From NCBI GenBank assembly GCA_002296185.1, contig DBHM01000014.1, positions 64,002 to 80,598 on the forward strand: a stretch of DNA of 16,597 bases, written 5' to 3'. The DNA is from Alphaproteobacteria bacterium UBA828. GTDB taxonomy: Bacteria > Pseudomonadota > Alphaproteobacteria > UBA828. A program made the translations under genes and the position numbers. This document shows, one piece after another, positions 15,009 to 16,597 of the stretch. The first letter of the stretch is position 1, and every line of letters starts with the position of its first letter. Below the pieces are notes generated by a model, which had not been told where the DNA came from, ran no database searches, and worked only from the letters and a program-made list of their open reading frames with translations.

Positions 15009-16031
15009 CTAACTATTTGAAATTTTAATAAGGAGCTCAAGCGTTTCTTTTGCTTTACCATTTTTGATATTTTCTGATACAATTTTTGCTCCTTCTTTCA
15101 AATTTTCAGCTCGACCTGAGATGAGAATCATTGCCGCAGCATTAAGTATAACAATATCTCTAATTGGACCAGTTTGACCTGAAAGAAGATCTTTCATAAT
15201 TCGAGCATTGTATTCACCATCACCACCACGAAGTTGAGAAATTGATGAATATTCTAGCCCGGCTTCTTCTGGGGATATTTTGAATTTTTTTATATATCCA
15301 TTATGCATTTCCACAACATCAGTAGTGCCGGTAGTTGTTATTTCATCGATTCCGTCTGAGCCATGAACAACCCATACTCTTTTTGAACCAAGATTATCTA
15401 ATACCCTAGCCATTGGTTCGGCCCATGAACGATCAAAGACACCTATCAATTGTAGAGATGCATTTGCGGGGTTTGATAGGGGGCCAAGGAGATTAAAAAT
15501 AGTACGAGTCCCAAGCTCAAGACGGGTAGGCCCAACGTGACGCATAGCACCATGATGTTTGGGAGCCATCATAAAACCAATATTTGCCTTATTAAGGCAC
15601 TTTTCAATTATATCTACTTCTGCCTCAATATTAACTCCAAGCGCAGAGAGCATGTCTGCTGATCCAGATTTTGATGTGAGAGCACGATTCCCGTGTTTGG
15701 CTACTGGGATTCCTGAGGCAGCAACTAATATTGCAGCTGCAGTGGAAATATTAAATGTTCCGGTTCCATCACCTCCTGTGCCAGCGGTATCAACAGCGTT
15801 CTTGGGTGCATTTACTTGCAAAGCCCGGGCTCGCATTGCTTTAGCTCCTCCGGTAAGCTCCTCAACAGTCTCTCCGCGTACCCTTAGGCCCATAAGAAAT
15901 GCGCCCATTTGTGAAGGAGTGGCATTGCCCGACATCATATATTCAAAAGACTTAACTGACTCACTTGTATTAAGTGTCTGTCCTATTGCGACTTTGTCGA
16001 TAAGAGACTTAAATTTTTCTGAACTAATCAA
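15009..16031 (-). CDS. trpD: Anthranilate phosphoribosyltransferase
   Basis: Transfers phosphoribose from PRPP to anthranilate, the second step of the tryptophan branch. The 340-residue protein has the N-terminal helical domain (MMSGNATPSQMGAFLMGLRVRGET) and the PRPP-binding GTGGDGTGTFN (84-94), then KHGNRALTSKSGSAD (112-126) and LLGPLSNPA (181-189). The start is a TTG at 16031 whose bases overlap the trpG stop (TTGA, four bases), with GGGAG and AGGG just upstream; the next in-frame ATG would remove conserved N-terminal sequence. Not fused to trpG, unlike in E. coli. Confidence 0.97.
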   Translation of the reverse strand: MISSEKFKSLIDKVAIGQTLNTSESVKSFEYMMSGNATPSQMGAFLMGLRVRGETVEELTGGAKAMRARALQVNAPKNAVDTAGTGGDGTGTFNISTAAAILVAASGIPVAKHGNRALTSKSGSADMLSALGVNIEAEVDIIEKCLNKANIGFMMAPKHHGAMRHVGPTRLELGTRTIFNLLGPLSNPANASLQLIGVFDRSWAEPMARVLDNLGSKRVWVVHGSDGIDEITTTGTTDVVEMHNGYIKKFKISPEEAGLEYSSISQLRGGDGEYNARIMKDLLSGQTGPIRDIVILNAAAMILISGRAENLKEGAKIVSENIKNGKAKETLELLIKISNS

Positions 16032-16597
16032 GGTACCCTAGCTCCCTCAGATATAAGATTCAAAAAGTTTTTAAGTAGATCATAACCATGTTCTGATGCA
16101 ATACTCTCAGGATGAAATTGGACACCATAGGTCTGCATACTTTCATGAGTAATTCCCATAATTGAACCATCAGCAGTTTCGGCTACAATTTTTAATTCTT
16201 TTGGGAGAGTTCTTTTTTCTATAACTAGAGAATGATAACGTGTTGCAGCAAAGGGGGAGGGTAGATCCTTAAAAACACCACTACCATCATGCGCTATTTT
16301 ACTTATTTTGCCGTGTACAGGAGACTCGGCGCGTACTATTTTTCCTCCCAAAGCTTCACCTATTGCTTGATGACCAAGACAGACGCCCAAAATAGGTATA
16401 AGTCCACTCACCTTTTTCACTAACTCAACACAAATTCCTGCATTGCATGGTTCAGAAGGCCCTGGGGAAAGAACTATACCTACCGGATCAAGTGAAATCG
16501 CCTTATCCACTGAAAGTTGATCATTGCGATAAACTGATACTTCTGCACCAAGTTCACCAAAGTAATGTACTAGGTTATATGTAAAACTATCATAATT
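16028..16597 (-). CDS. trpG: Anthranilate synthase component II (glutamine amidotransferase), 5' end off window
   Basis: Class I glutamine amidotransferase subunit that supplies ammonia to TrpE. The frame stays open to the window edge; the first visible residues NYDSFTYNLVHYFGELGAE match the usual start after about five missing residues, so 189 residues are seen. The GTG at 16510 is internal. LSPGPSEP forms the oxyanion strand, Cys73 of GVCLGHQAIG is the nucleophile, and His162/Glu164 of GVQFHPES complete the triad (visible numbering). HGK and RYHSL are typical of TrpG/PabA. PabA is the main alternative, but the coupled trpD and trpC favour TrpG; some bacteria use it for both roles. trpE is not visible. 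Confidence 0.95.
   Translation of the reverse strand, partial: NYDSFTYNLVHYFGELGAEVSVYRNDQLSVDKAISLDPVGIVLSPGPSEPCNAGICVELVKKVSGLIPILGVCLGHQAIGEALGGKIVRAESPVHGKISKIAHDGSGVFKDLPSPFAATRYHSLVIEKRTLPKELKIVAETADGSIMGITHESMQTYGVQFHPESIASEHGYDLLKNFLNLISEGARVP

Noticed and set aside
15559..16041. 160-residue open frame on the + strand
   Set aside because: It is antisense to trpD, whose GTGGD and KHGNR motifs show the real frame, and its translation matches no family I recognise.

Overview
The window is a stretch of ordinary, densely packed bacterial chromosome, very AT-rich. It most likely comes from an alphaproteobacterium. Three things point there: the gene order rseP-bamA-skp-lpxD-fabZ-lpxA-lpxI-lpxB meeting gltA-gltX-lexA-moeA-moaC-trpC-trpD-trpG is a familiar alphaproteobacterial arrangement; the UDP-diacylglucosamine hydrolase is of the LpxI type rather than LpxH; and lexA carries a GTTC-N7-GTTC operator, the alphaproteobacterial SOS box. 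The low GC and short spacers fit a streamlined (for example marine planktonic) lineage, but I cannot name a genus from sequence alone.

Layout: two convergent blocks meet at about 8523. Positions 1-8522 are read on the + strand. They hold the 3' part of rseP, then bamA, skp/ompH, lpxD, fabZ, lpxA, lpxI and lpxB with gaps of 2-27 bases or short overlaps, and finally gloA after a 45-base gap. This block builds the outer membrane: BamA inserts beta-barrel proteins, Skp chaperones them through the periplasm, LpxA/LpxD/LpxI/LpxB make the lipid A disaccharide precursor, and FabZ supplies the fatty acid elongation cycle that also feeds lipid A. GloA detoxifies methylglyoxal.

Positions 8525-16597 are read on the - strand. 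In transcription order they are trpG (5' end off the window), trpD, trpC, moaC, moeA, lexA, gltX and gltA. The trp and mo genes are tightly coupled (TTGA and ATGA overlaps) and look like one operon joining tryptophan and molybdenum cofactor synthesis. lexA has its own promoter, with the LexA box lying over it. gltX and gltA are separately spaced, and the 223-base gap between them has unexplained inverted repeats.

The gloA and gltA stop codons are only two bases apart and both lie within one 10-bp hairpin with a T-tract, apparently a shared terminator. No gap exceeds 300 bases. I see no mobile element, CRISPR array, tRNA, rRNA, prophage gene or defence system, and no evidence of an undescribed system. 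The observations worth following are regulatory: the gltX-gltA spacer, the shared terminator, the lexA promoter, and the lack of comEC between lexA and gltX.
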